DNA from: Candidatus Poseidoniaceae archaeon
GTDB taxonomy: Archaea; Thermoplasmatota; Poseidoniia; Poseidoniales; Poseidoniaceae
Reading direction: 5' to 3'
DNA length: 34,285 nt
NCBI GenBank assembly: GCA_030747785.1
Contig: JASLKC010000027.1
Location: 1 to 34,285, forward strand
How positions within the stretch are numbered: the stretch's first letter is position 1; each line of letters begins with the position of its first letter. Under the pieces are notes generated by a model, which did no database searches, was not told the DNA's origin, and saw only the letters and a program-made list of their open reading frames with translations. A program made the position numbers and the translations under genes. This document shows, piece by piece, positions 1 to 9,351 of this stretch.

Positions 1-3000
1 GCAGGGCCAAATGGGGCAGACGGAGTTCCAAATCTTCCATCGTTATATTCGACCACTACTACTGCCCAATACTCGACACCATCTTGTAATGGCTGTCCGT
101 CAATTGTAGAAATCTCAGTTTGCAATCTAGAATGTAGGCTGACAGAAGCATCAGCAGTTCTTGGCTGTAGGTCTGCAGCAGTTGGTTGAGTATCCCATGG
201 GCCTTCGTTTGCATATACAAGATATCTAGCGAAGTCTTCATCGTGAACAAGAGTCCAATTTGCCATAAGAGTGGAGCCTCCATCATCCGGCCTATCCCAT
301 AGAGAGAGACCTTGAACCGGAGTTTCGGTTCTATACCAATCATAGACCAGTTTAACCCACATACTTCCGTTAGAAGGAGATGTAACTTTCAGGTCTACAT
401 GACGAGTTCCATTGAGTAATACTCCATTGTCAACAGCGTATTGCATACTGGTAATGAATGCGGGATCATTTGAAAGGTCAAGCGTAGTATTCCATTTCAT
501 ATCTACTAATCTAGCCCAAGTCGCTGAACCATCAACGGGTGATGAGAAGGTAAGAGGAACTGATTGCATTGAGATGCCATGAGCTCCTGGAACACCATCC
601 GAATTCAGAGTTACTGCATTGGCAGCATCGACCACTACTACTTGCATACCTGGATGCGTATAGTTAGATACATCTTGGAATTGTAATTGGAAACCAAGCG
701 AAAGAGGGTCAGCTCTTCGTAATGTGGTAGCATCTACTTCATCTCCGGAATTTAGCATCCACGCCTTGAGTCCATTTGCTGTTGAAACAACAACGTATGA
801 GTTAGTAACCACACTTCCTCCTGTAGCATCAGCAGCAGTATATCTACCAATAATTGGATTACCATTTCCAATCTGAATCACAGTTGCTCCATTTTCACCA
901 ATTGCGATTAGATGCGTGCCATCTGAACGCATACTGTAGACCGGCCAATCTTCCATAGAGAATACATTTGCTCCTGAATCAAATTGACCAGTACTTCTTA
1001 CCCAGTGAACCAGAGGCCCAGTATTGGTTGCAATGTGTACTCCCCATATGTCTGCAGTTACTGCAGTAACAGAATTGGATGGTAATTGGTCGAATTGATG
1101 TTGAGCGATTACAGTTTGGCTGGTAGAATCAAATTGAGTGATACCTGGTCTTTCAGTTCCCTTTCCATCATGAGAGATAAAGAGACTATTTTGAGAGATT
1201 GTAGTTCCGCCAGATGTAGTAGTAGTAGTGGTCTTGCCAACTAGAGCCCAAGAGGATGTACCCATCATGCCATCCGATGAAGTGAATGTTGTGAATGAGT
1301 TTGCAGATGTGTCATGCATTGACAACCCATTTGGTGTAGCCATCCATATATTTCCATCATATTCGATGATGTCTTCAACATATGATATTGGTAATCCGTC
1401 GAGAGCAGTCCAAGCAGTTTCCCAATTGTTACCACTAGCATTCCACCTTGCAACACCGTTATTTGTTGCAATGTAAACCATATCTTGGCCAGGAAGATTA
1501 CCTGTTACTGTGAGGAATCCGTTGATATTATTCGAAGGTAATCCTGCCAGAAGTCTTCCCGCAGTGTATGTGCTAGAAGTAGTATTGAAGATTTGAATTC
1601 CAGCAGATGAGGTGCCAGAACCTTGCAATCCAATGAATAACTCATCACCTACAACTTTGATTCCATCTTGGAAGTTATGGATTCCTGTAGGCAATGATTG
1701 TAGCATTCCAGTGGTGGTATCCAACATTCTTAGTCCACGATTATTACTTGCTAGGTACAGATCAGTTCCCACCAATTCAATATCGGTTACAGCAGCATTA
1801 GCAGGTATTGTCCATCCCTTTTGCCATTCAATTGAACCATTCGCCAATCTCAGACCTTGTAATACTCCAGAACCAGTATTTTGCCAAGAAGCAGATGCAA
1901 CCCATAGATGAGTTTGATTTCCTGCCATTGAGGTTACTTGCCCACTTACCAAATTAGGTAGGGCGTGAATAGCGTTCTGGCCACTTTGGCCTAATGTATC
2001 AACATGAGAATAGCCGGATGTTCCACCGGCTTGACCAATCAACCATTGAGTTCCTAACCAATCGATTGAAGATACCGCAGAGCCTGTTGAAAGAATACTT
2101 GCAGAACCTACAGTTGCCCCATTAGCCGATAGAAGGACATAACCTCCTCCAATCACATTGTCACCTTGAGTTCCAATATCGTAGCCAATTGCTAATTTGC
2201 CGCCAGCAAATTCCATTGCACCCCACCATACTGGGTCAGTAGGAATGTTGTGAGATGTTGAGGTTAGAGACGAAAGGCGCTGATTATTATTGTAGTCATA
2301 TCTGGAAATCGGCTCTGAATCATCGTTATATCCGATATAGAGGATTTTACTCGAGTCATCACAAGCCAATGCTGCTGCATTACCATCATCCAATCCACTT
2401 GATGTGGTGAATGAAGACAACACTGTGCCATTAGCGAGATCAAATCTAGCAACACCTCCGTTATTCGCAGTAACAGATACATGGAATATTCCTGAACACA
2501 TTGCCATGCCTATTGGATAACCATTCGGAATACCGTTCGAACCTGTATTCCATGTTGTCCAACTACCACTAGAGTCGAGATGCATAATTTCCCCATTGAT
2601 TCCATTCCATCCTTGAGTTCTCGCAGTGCCGACAACTAGGTCAGTTCCATTAGTCCATAACTCGTAAACAATGTCGTCAGCAGAATTTGGTAATCCTGAA
2701 CCAGGTGTCCAAACGGATAGCCATTGATTTGTACTTTCGTCATATCTTGCGATTCCATCTTCTGTAGCAAACAGCGTTTCACCATCATATTCGAGAATTT
2801 CACGTATTGGAAATTCTAAATTATCCCATTCTCCAATCTTGGTTCCATTTGAATAAAAAGCCTCTAGTTTTTCATCACCCCAAGAAATCCACTCGACTCC
2901 ATTTGAAGAGATGTAAGACGTTACTCGATTTACCGACCCTCCTGGCATCAATTCAGCCTGCCAAGAATCCGTAGTCAGATTGTATAGAGCAATTCCTCCA

Positions 3001-6000
3001 CTACCTTGGGTATTCCACCATTGGCCACTAGCAACCGAAACATGTAGTACATCCCCAATGATTTCCAAGCCGTAAACATCACCCCCATTTTCATCGACCT
3101 GTTGACCAGCATCTAATGCAGACTTCGCAGTGAAATTAGCAATATCAATTCGATATACGTTGTCCGAAGAATACTGCTGATGATAGTATAGAGTGTCTCC
3201 ATAAATCGCCAGATCGTAAGGGTCGTCTCCATCAGAATACAAGCTGCTGCTCTTTTCAATATCGTACACTTCAGTTCCCGTTGTGACATTTATCAATTGG
3301 AAACCGTCGCCGCCTCCAACCCAAAGATGACCGGGCCTGAAATCTGCAATTAATCCAGTAACATCTTCGTTACCGGGATCTAAGACATTGTCCTGAGTCC
3401 AAGTTGTGAGCCATTCATTATTTGGAATATCATATCTGGCAACTCCAATCCCATTCAATCCAATGTAAGCCACATCATCGATAACTTCGACCAATGCATT
3501 ATCAGTTTCTTCTCCGACTTCCCAAGTATCGGTTACTGTGAACGAAGTTTTGTCGATAAGGCCGACTCCACTATTTGTTCCTCCAAACACCGTTGAACTA
3601 TTCATTCCAATAGAATATACTCCCCAATTTGGCATTCCATCTTGGTTATTTAGACAATCTTGGATTGTAGTTTGAACGTACTTACAAACTCCGATATTGG
3701 TAGCAGAATATGTTGTAGAACCATCGAATACGAAATCAAAGTGTTGTGAGGGCTGTACTACCCAATTACTACCTGTAGTTAGAGAGGTAGCAGTATTGCC
3801 ATCCCATACAAGGGCACCATTTCCTGTTCCAATGTATAATTCTCCCATTACGGTGTTTTCTTCTAATGCATAGACTTGACTACTTGGTAGAACTTCTGTT
3901 GCACTAGGTGTGCCTCTATCTGGAGTTACGGTTAATGGGATAAGGATCTCTCCGGTAGACAAATCCTTTCTTGCAACTCCATAACCAGGTAATCCCATAT
4001 GCAGGATTTCGGGATTAGTTCCATAGATTGCAACTGGTGCAAAGTTGACATCATTGATTCCAGTAGATACCCAAGACCCAAGGAATGTATTGTTCGCAAT
4101 AATATATCGATTCAATCCATCATCTGAAGTTCCTATGTAAGCAACCCCGTTGTGAATGGCTACACCAGTAGGGCTATCTGAATCCAAATCGCTATTTGCT
4201 TCATCTAGTCCAATTACAGAGGATGCTGATGATTTATTGAAAGCAGAAGCTCCACTTTGCGGGTGGATTGCAACAACCCAATCTCCTTCTACATCTAATC
4301 CAGAGATTTCGTTAGATAGTAGGCCGTCTCCAGAATCCCATGTATCCAATACATTTCCTAAGGAGTCTACTACATGTATTCCGCTACCCATCGTTCCAAC
4401 TAGCACATTTACGCCATCATTGACAATTTGCGAAACAGTATCTCCCATGTCAACAGGAGATAACCATCTGGCTTGGCCGATAGAGTACCTGTCGAGATAA
4501 GAATCACTTCCGACATAAATGACTCCATTGAATTGCATAGCATCTCCCATGTCGCTTGCACTAGGTCCACTTCCAATCACGAAATCCCCAGTGTGCAGAG
4601 GTGTGTTTCCCGGCTCAAGCATAGCCAATACAGCACTGCCGTCAGTCACCATCACAGTGTCATTAGTAGGGCTTCGCACACCCGAATTTGGCCAGTGAAG
4701 TATGTTTCTTGCATCATTGATTAGGCCTAAATCTGTTAGGGGGATAGATGATGAGAATATTCCAGAATTGGTATTGTAAATGTGGACAGTGTCTCTGGTA
4801 AGGATTTGGATTTCGTTGTTGACTACAGTCAAGCCACGAACCTCGTTTGATGATAACCAATTTCCATTATTCCATGTTGCTAACCAGAAATTGTTCGAAA
4901 GGTCCCGTCTTGCAATTCCTGCATCAAAAGACGAAATCAGAAGTTGATTTCCAGCAACCGCAAAGTCACTGATGTAATCAGAATGCAAATTATTTGCAGT
5001 AGACCATGGCGAAAGAGGAGACATCGAAGAAACATCCCACCTTCCAACTCCGCCACCAAGCAATGATGCATAGATTACGCCATTGTTTTCAAAGACCTTG
5101 ATAGGAATTCCCGCAGGCCAATTACTGGTCGAACTCGCCTGTTCAAGTGTCCAACCAGTTCCTGCAGCGTTCAGAGTGAAAATTCCAGATTCGCTAAGTG
5201 CGAATAAGTCTCCATTATTAGCAACATGAACTTGACTCCATGCCCCGCCCGAAGGCTCAACAGGTAGGTCTGGATTCCAACTAGTGTCGTCTAAATCCAC
5301 AGAATGTAAAATTCCAGTTGCGGTTGTTATTAGCATTCGATTATTTGCAACATCCATTTCTAAATCTGTAACATAGTTGTCATCAGCAGTGTTTTCTATT
5401 TGGAATAAATCAATGGCGCTAGGAGAAGATTGTGCATCGAGAATAATGATGTAGGTTCCAATAGCCACATACATTCTTCCATCAACCGGGTGAATTTCGT
5501 AGTCTTGGATATACAAGTCGACAGGTTGTAGTGAGGTGAAAGGATCTGCAGGAGCGAGAACTTCGAGAATGAAATCAGTGATTTCAGAACCAGAAGGCAA
5601 AGTTACAGTGGCACCTACATCTGCATTAGGCCCTAGCCTACCTTGATGAGGGTTTGATGCATCAAATCCAAAGCTCTGACCTAACCATCCATTACCTCTC
5701 CAATCAAACATTACTTGGCCAGTATCGGGCGACATCAACAACGGTTGCTGAATTAGAACACCATCAGATCCATCAACTCTAATCTCCATGGAAACATTCC
5801 CCAAAATAGCACCTGGTGCAAAATTAAGCATCCAATCAGCACTTGCCTGAGTGCCATTTATTGCATTGGCCCCAGTTGCATTTAGCAGTACCCATCCTGT
5901 ATCTTCAGACCCCTCCATCGGCCAAATTGTACCATTAGCACCTTCGTGAGCGCTGGCCACAGGTGCGGTAAGGATTGGCACCAGTGACGAGAGTAACATT

Positions 6001-6068
6001 AGAGTGCACAAGAGAACCGCTTTGGAAGCACTTCGAGCAGGGCCGTAGGCCCTGTGGAGGGAGGTCAT
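1..6068 (-). CDS. Giant secreted multi-blade beta-propeller protein, 3' end beyond the window
   Basis: The minus strand from the ATG at 6068 was read codon by codon through most of its length and stays open to the left edge, giving more than 2,020 residues with no stop. The N-terminus is a signal peptide: basic start, hydrophobic stretch at about residues 17-34, and a probable cut after Ala-Ser-Ala at 38-40. The body is a long series of degenerate blades of the type G-[VIL]-A-R-[YW]-D/N...N-x-W...G-L-x-x-N-x-[VI], for example near residues 385, 877, 1104, 1245 and 1539. At least a dozen are recognisable. They resemble Reg_prop/YVTN-like propellers. The last visible 100 or so residues look like a fibronectin type III fold. 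Cysteines are few; one pair lies near 3630-3690. It is probably exported and either anchored or released, and binds a polymer or protein surface. Substrate unknown. It shares an intergenic region with the malic enzyme gene. Confidence 0.85.
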   Translation of the reverse strand, partial: MTSLHRAYGPARSASKAVLLCTLMLLSSLVPILTAPVASAHEGANGTIWPMEGSEDTGWVLLNATGANAINGTQASADWMLNFAPGAILGNVSMEIRVDGSDGVLIQQPLLMSPDTGQVMFDWRGNGWLGQSFGFDASNPHQGRLGPNADVGATVTLPSGSEITDFILEVLAPADPFTSLQPVDLYIQDYEIHPVDGRMYVAIGTYIIILDAQSSPSAIDLFQIENTADDNYVTDLEMDVANNRMLITTATGILHSVDLDDTSWNPDLPVEPSGGAWSQVHVANNGDLFALSESGIFTLNAAGTGWTLEQASSTSNWPAGIPIKVFENNGVIYASLLGGGVGRWDVSSMSPLSPWSTANNLHSDYISDFAVAGNQLLISSFDAGIARRDLSNNFWLATWNNGNWLSSNEVRGLTVVNNEIQILTRDTVHIYNTNSGIFSSSIPLTDLGLINDARNILHWPNSGVRSPTNDTVMVTDGSAVLAMLEPGNTPLHTGDFVIGSGPSASDMGDAMQFNGVIYVGSDSYLDRYSIGQARWLSPVDMGDTVSQIVNDGVNVLVGTMGSGIHVVDSLGNVLDTWDSGDGLLSNEISGLDVEGDWVVAIHPQSGASAFNKSSASSVIGLDEANSDLDSDSPTGVAIHNGVAYIGTSDDGLNRYIIANNTFLGSWVSTGINDVNFAPVAIYGTNPEILHMGLPGYGVARKDLSTGEILIPLTVTPDRGTPSATEVLPSSQVYALEENTVMGELYIGTGNGALVWDGNTATSLTTGSNWVVQPSQHFDFVFDGSTTYSATNIGVCKYVQTTIQDCLNNQDGMPNWGVYSIGMNSSTVFGGTNSGVGLIDKTSFTVTDTWEVGEETDNALVEVIDDVAYIGLNGIGVARYDIPNNEWLTTWTQDNVLDPGNEDVTGLIADFRPGHLWVGGGDGFQLINVTTGTEVYDIEKSSSLYSDGDDPYDLAIYGDTLYYHQQYSSDNVYRIDIANFTAKSALDAGQQVDENGGDVYGLEIIGDVLHVSVASGQWWNTQGSGGIALYNLTTDSWQAELMPGGSVNRVTSYISSNGVEWISWGDEKLEAFYSNGTKIGEWDNLEFPIREILEYDGETLFATEDGIARYDESTNQWLSVWTPGSGLPNSADDIVYELWTNGTDLVVGTARTQGWNGINGEIMHLDSSGSWTTWNTGSNGIPNGYPIGMAMCSGIFHVSVTANNGGVARFDLANGTVLSSFTTSSGLDDGNAAALACDDSSKILYIGYNDDSEPISRYDYNNNQRLSSLTSTSHNIPTDPVWWGAMEFAGGKLAIGYDIGTQGDNVIGGGYVLLSANGATVGSASILSTGSAVSSIDWLGTQWLIGQAGGTSGYSHVDTLGQSGQNAIHALPNLVSGQVTSMAGNQTHLWVASASWQNTGSGVLQGLRLANGSIEWQKGWTIPANAAVTDIELVGTDLYLASNNRGLRMLDTTTGMLQSLPTGIHNFQDGIKVVGDELFIGLQGSGTSSAGIQIFNTTSSTYTAGRLLAGLPSNNINGFLTVTGNLPGQDMVYIATNNGVARWNASGNNWETAWTALDGLPISYVEDIIEYDGNIWMATPNGLSMHDTSANSFTTFTSSDGMMGTSSWALVGKTTTTTTSGGTTISQNSLFISHDGKGTERPGITQFDSTSQTVIAQHQFDQLPSNSVTAVTADIWGVHIATNTGPLVHWVRSTGQFDSGANVFSMEDWPVYSMRSDGTHLIAIGENGATVIQIGNGNPIIGRYTAADATGGSVVTNSYVVVSTANGLKAWMLNSGDEVDATTLRRADPLSLGFQLQFQDVSNYTHPGMQVVVVDAANAVTLNSDGVPGAHGISMQSVPLTFSSPVDGSATWARLVDMKWNTTLDLSNDPAFITSMQYAVDNGVLLNGTRHVDLKVTSPSNGSMWVKLVYDWYRTETPVQGLSLWDRPDDGGSTLMANWTLVHDEDFARYLVYANEGPWDTQPTAADLQPRTADASVSLHSRLQTEISTIDGQPLQDGVEYWAVVVVEYNDGRFGTPSAPFGP
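6038..6054 (-). other. Compact perfect hairpin in the first codons of the giant secreted gene
   Basis: A 7-bp perfect inverted repeat with a 3-nt loop (CAGGGCC-N3-GGCCCTG on the plus strand) covers nucleotides 15-31 of the coding sequence. In RNA it would form a GC-rich stem just after the start codon. It belongs to a set of similar hairpins near gene starts in this window; function is unknown and chance is possible. Confidence 0.4.
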
Positions 6069-6237
6069 GTCCAACCATCCTTTCTCAATGGTATATCAAT
6101 CGGCCCCTCTCCTGTTAGAGAGCAGAATTGTGATAATGCGGCGAATAAATTCAATCCAACATTCAGCATTTTCAGTGTTCCACATCACACAAAGACCAAA
6201 CGGCTCGCTCATACGAGTAGGAGTCTGGGAGAGTTCT
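6069..6237. promoter_or_regulatory. Divergent promoter region between the giant secreted gene and the malic enzyme gene
   Basis: This 169-base spacer separates two genes read outwards, so it should hold both promoters. An AT-rich element at 6144-6151 (AATAAATT) is the best box A-like sequence for the malic enzyme side, but it lies about 87 bases from the ATG. An open frame in phase with the malic enzyme gene extends back to 6067, but its 57 residues match nothing in the family and are taken as non-coding. Confidence 0.4.
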
Positions 6238-8550
6238 ATGGACCAAGAAAGTCGTGACCGAGCTATCCGCAGAGAAGCACTCGATTATCATGAGTCTGAG
6301 CCTAAAGGTAAGGTCAAAGTTGTACCAACCAAACCGCATTCAACTTCCCATGAACTCTCATTAGCTTATTCCCCTGGAGTCGCATATCCATGCCTCGAAA
6401 TAGCCGAAAATCCAGATGATGCATATCGCTATACTTCGAAAGGAAACTTGGTTGCAGTAATTTCCAATGGTACTGCAGTACTGGGATTAGGCAATATCGG
6501 CGCTCTTGCGAGTAAGCCGGTAATGGAAGGAAAAGGCCTGTTGCTCAAGACCTTTGCCGACATCGATGTTTTCGACATCGAAGTCAACACCGAAGACCCC
6601 GAAGAATTCATCAAGACCGTAGTAAATATCGCACCGACATTTGGTGGAATTAATCTTGAAGATATCAAAGCGCCGGAGTGCTTTGAAATCGAAAGGCGAA
6701 TCGCTGAAGCAACCGATATTCCAGTAATGCATGATGATCAGCACGGAACCGCAATAATTTCAGGAGCGGCCTTACTCAATGCTGCTGAACTTCAGAAGAA
6801 ACGCCTCAGCGAAATGAAAGTTGTAGTAGCAGGTGCTGGAGCATCGGCAATCGCCTGTTCAAATCATTATATCGACTTGGGTGTAAAACAAGAAAACATA
6901 TTGATGTGCGACTCGCAAGGAATAGTCACCAAAACTCGACTAAAAGCAGGTGAACTCAATGAGTTCAAGGCGCCATTTGCTGCAGACCATTCCGACGGCG
7001 ATTTAGCAGCAGCACTTGTTGGTGCAGATGTCTTCCTCGGCCTCTCCCGTGGAGGATTGGTAAATGGGGACATGGTCAAGAGAATGGCTCCCAAACCAAT
7101 CATTTTTGCATTAGCAAATCCTACTCCTGAAATCATGCCCCACGAAGTTCTCGAAGTTCGCACCGATGCTATCATTGCAACCGGTCGTTCCGATTTCCCA
7201 AATCAAGTGAACAATGTGTTGGGATTCCCCTATATTTTCCGCGGCGCACTCGATGTGCGCGCTCGCGATATCACCCCGAAAATGAAGATGGCAGCGACTC
7301 ATGCATTAGCAGCATTAGCCAAGGAGCCAGTCCCCGATTATATCTCTCTTGCATATAGTGGGGAATCTATGCAATATGGGCCAGAGTACATCATTCCTAA
7401 ACCATTTGACCGCCGGGTATTATTGTGGGAAGCATCAGCAGTAGCCGAGGCAGCAGTCAATGAAGGAATAGCGAGTATTAAGGCTAAAGATTTCGACAAA
7501 CAAGCCTACATGGAATCACTTGAGGCACGCTTAGGAATGTCATATTCAGTAATGCGTGGAGTATTCAACCAGGTCAAAGGGCGAGGCAAGAGAATTGTAT
7601 TCCCCGAAGGGGATAATGAAAAGGTGATTAGAGCCGCCGCCCAATTGGTTGAGCAGAAGATATGCAAGCCAATTCTTCTAGGAAATGTGGAAACTATTCG
7701 CCAAACTATGGACGAACTCAATATCGACTTCGAGCATGAAGTCTACAATCCAAGATATGATCCTCGCCGGATTGGCGTGTATGATGTTGACCTCGTTAAC
7801 AGACGAGGACGTAAAGGAATGACACTCGTCGATGCTCAACGATTATTGAAATCCCGCCCTTACTTTGCAGCGTCCATGGTTGTCCAAGGTGATGCAGATG
7901 GTTTCCTTGGCGGCATAAGCAGAAATTACGGAGACGTACTAAGGCCTTGTTTGGAAGTAATTGGCCGTGAAGAGGAAAGTCGCTGCGCTGTTGGATGCTA
8001 TATGATGGTAGTCAAAGGGCGTTTGATTTTCCTCGGTGACGCTACAGTAAATGTCTATCCTGATTCACAAGAACTTGCTGAAATTGCGATTCAGACTTCA
8101 AAGGTCGCTCGAAGATTTGGCGTTGAGCCAAAAGTAGCAATGTTATCTTTCTCAAATTTCGGAAGCAGTAGAGCCCAACGTTCTGAGCGAATCGAAGAAG
8201 CGATTAGTATCGCAAAGGAAATAGAACCAAATTTGGTTATCGATGGTCCAATGCAAGCTGATACTGCATTGGATCCAAGGGTGCAGAGCGAATATCCATT
8301 CATGTCATTTGAAGGCCCGGCCAATGTATTGATTTGTCCAAACCTTGCGAGTGCAAATATCGCTTACAAATTACTAGAAGAGCTAGGAGATGCAGACACG
8401 ACAGGGCCGATTCTAGAAGGGCTAGAGAAACCGGTACAACTTCTCGCACGTGCAGATGGCGTGCGCCACATTGTCAACATGGCTGCAATCTGCGCTCTCG
8501 ATGCAATTCGTCAGCAGTCGTATTGGGCAAATCTTAGCGACGGCGAGTGA
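6238..8550 (+). CDS. maeB: NADP-dependent malic enzyme fused to a phosphotransacetylase-like domain
   Basis: Oxidative decarboxylation of malate to pyruvate with reduction of NADP. The start chosen is the ATG at 6238, which gives 770 residues and the usual MaeB opening; the frame is open further upstream but those residues are not family-like. The malic enzyme part (about 1-430) shows the NGTAVLGLGNIGA segment at 77-90, the metal/substrate region EDIKAPECFEIE at 141-152, the HDDQHGTA loop at 165-172, a nucleotide-binding GAGASA at 199-204 and NPTPE at 294-298. Residues from about 435 to the end form the phosphate acetyl/butyryl-transferase domain, beginning at the GKRIVFPEGDNEKV segment. In bacterial MaeB this domain is usually non-catalytic and senses acetyl-CoA. 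The fusion is typical of bacteria, so acquisition by an ancestor of this archaeon is plausible. The 3' end overlaps the convergent gene by 17 bases. Confidence 0.95.
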   Translation: MDQESRDRAIRREALDYHESEPKGKVKVVPTKPHSTSHELSLAYSPGVAYPCLEIAENPDDAYRYTSKGNLVAVISNGTAVLGLGNIGALASKPVMEGKGLLLKTFADIDVFDIEVNTEDPEEFIKTVVNIAPTFGGINLEDIKAPECFEIERRIAEATDIPVMHDDQHGTAIISGAALLNAAELQKKRLSEMKVVVAGAGASAIACSNHYIDLGVKQENILMCDSQGIVTKTRLKAGELNEFKAPFAADHSDGDLAAALVGADVFLGLSRGGLVNGDMVKRMAPKPIIFALANPTPEIMPHEVLEVRTDAIIATGRSDFPNQVNNVLGFPYIFRGALDVRARDITPKMKMAATHALAALAKEPVPDYISLAYSGESMQYGPEYIIPKPFDRRVLLWEASAVAEAAVNEGIASIKAKDFDKQAYMESLEARLGMSYSVMRGVFNQVKGRGKRIVFPEGDNEKVIRAAAQLVEQKICKPILLGNVETIRQTMDELNIDFEHEVYNPRYDPRRIGVYDVDLVNRRGRKGMTLVDAQRLLKSRPYFAASMVVQGDADGFLGGISRNYGDVLRPCLEVIGREEESRCAVGCYMMVVKGRLIFLGDATVNVYPDSQELAEIAIQTSKVARRFGVEPKVAMLSFSNFGSSRAQRSERIEEAISIAKEIEPNLVIDGPMQADTALDPRVQSEYPFMSFEGPANVLICPNLASANIAYKLLEELGDADTTGPILEGLEKPVQLLARADGVRHIVNMAAICALDAIRQQSYWANLSDGE

Positions 8551-9349
8551 GTTCGCCATCTTCGACGAACCAAGTAGCGCGTTTGGGTCTCCAGAATGCA
8601 CCGGTAACAAAGCCAGCGCATAGGCCACCAAAGAGGAGATTAGTCCACCCATCTACCGCGTAACTAGAGAATCCTCTGAAAATTGGGATAGTAAAACTAG
8701 GAATAATTCCGAGTAATGTAGTCCACAGAATTTCACTACGAATATTTGCACCTAAATCAGCAGTATCTGGCACTCTAATGTCATCTCCTGACCTCTTTGG
8801 AGATACTACTAGTCTTGTTACAACTTTGGGCAGAGATCTATCTGCTGGCGTAGAATATCTTACTTTCACATCCTTATTCTTGGGATGGGTAGCGAAAGCA
8901 ACTCGATGACCTGCCATCGGGCCGAGCAAGTCACCATCTCTAGGTCGTCCATCCATGCGAGCACCACGGTGATTTCCCGTTGCCTCATCTGCTAGGAATT
9001 CGGTTAATCCTGCAGATAGTTGAATTTCATTTTCCGCATGTACCCACTCTGATTCACTGGGTGCTCGAACTTCATCATCAAAGTGCTTGGAAAGAATGTT
9101 GCAGACCGATTGCAATGTATCCAAATCCATTCCCTCATAGGACGAATTATCATTTGATTCTTCACCCATTATTGTAGCAACTTGGGCCTTTGTCAATGGA
9201 TTTTTCATAATGAGGTAAGAAGGTAAATTCACTTGATGCCTCGGTCTTTCCGAAGCGTGGATCCATCCTCCCTTATTGGTGCCAAGAAGAACTTCGCCGG
9301 CTGGAATTTGGATAAATTCCAAGCCGAATTGTCCCTCGACAGTTTCCAT
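8534..9349 (-). CDS. Reduced SUMF1/formylglycine-generating-enzyme-like domain with two C-terminal membrane segments
   Basis: 271 residues. The N-terminal 170 or so follow the SUMF1 (FGE-sulfatase) plan in condensed form: FIQIPAGEVLLGTN near the start, an ERPRHQVNLPSYLI strand, a P-[LM]-T-x-A-Q helix, APSESEWVHAE in place of LPTEAEWEYAA, LTEFLAD in place of NVWEWCAD, and GHRVAFA in place of GFRVAR. The pair of active-site cysteines of true formylglycine-generating enzymes is absent; the only cysteines are at about residue 82 and inside a membrane segment. A basic linker is followed by two hydrophobic segments (about 207-225 and 231-250) and a basic tail. It is probably a non-catalytic lectin-like fold on a membrane anchor, not a sulfatase-maturing enzyme. 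It starts 2 bases after the glutathione transferase stop, so the two are co-transcribed. Confidence 0.7.
   Translation of the reverse strand: METVEGQFGLEFIQIPAGEVLLGTNKGGWIHASERPRHQVNLPSYLIMKNPLTKAQVATIMGEESNDNSSYEGMDLDTLQSVCNILSKHFDDEVRAPSESEWVHAENEIQLSAGLTEFLADEATGNHRGARMDGRPRDGDLLGPMAGHRVAFATHPKNKDVKVRYSTPADRSLPKVVTRLVVSPKRSGDDIRVPDTADLGANIRSEILWTTLLGIIPSFTIPIFRGFSSYAVDGWTNLLFGGLCAGFVTGAFWRPKRATWFVEDGELTRRR
9302..9321 (-). other. Perfect 8-bp hairpin at nucleotides 29-48 of the SUMF1-like gene
   Basis: TGGAATTT and AAATTCCA flank a 4-nt loop. The stem begins exactly at coding nucleotide 29 when counted from the ATG at 9349. The transporter gene at 18863 has an 8-bp hairpin at the same offset. 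Confidence 0.45.
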
Positions 9350-9351
9350 TA

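Noticed and set aside
59-4724. Several 60-114-codon frames on both strands in the first 4.7 kb
   Set aside because: All are out of phase with the single open frame that runs from 6068 to the left edge, which shows signal peptide and repeats.
6067-6237. N-terminal extension of the malic enzyme frame
   Set aside because: The 57 residues are unlike any MaeB N-terminus, and the ATG at 6238 gives the normal family start and length.
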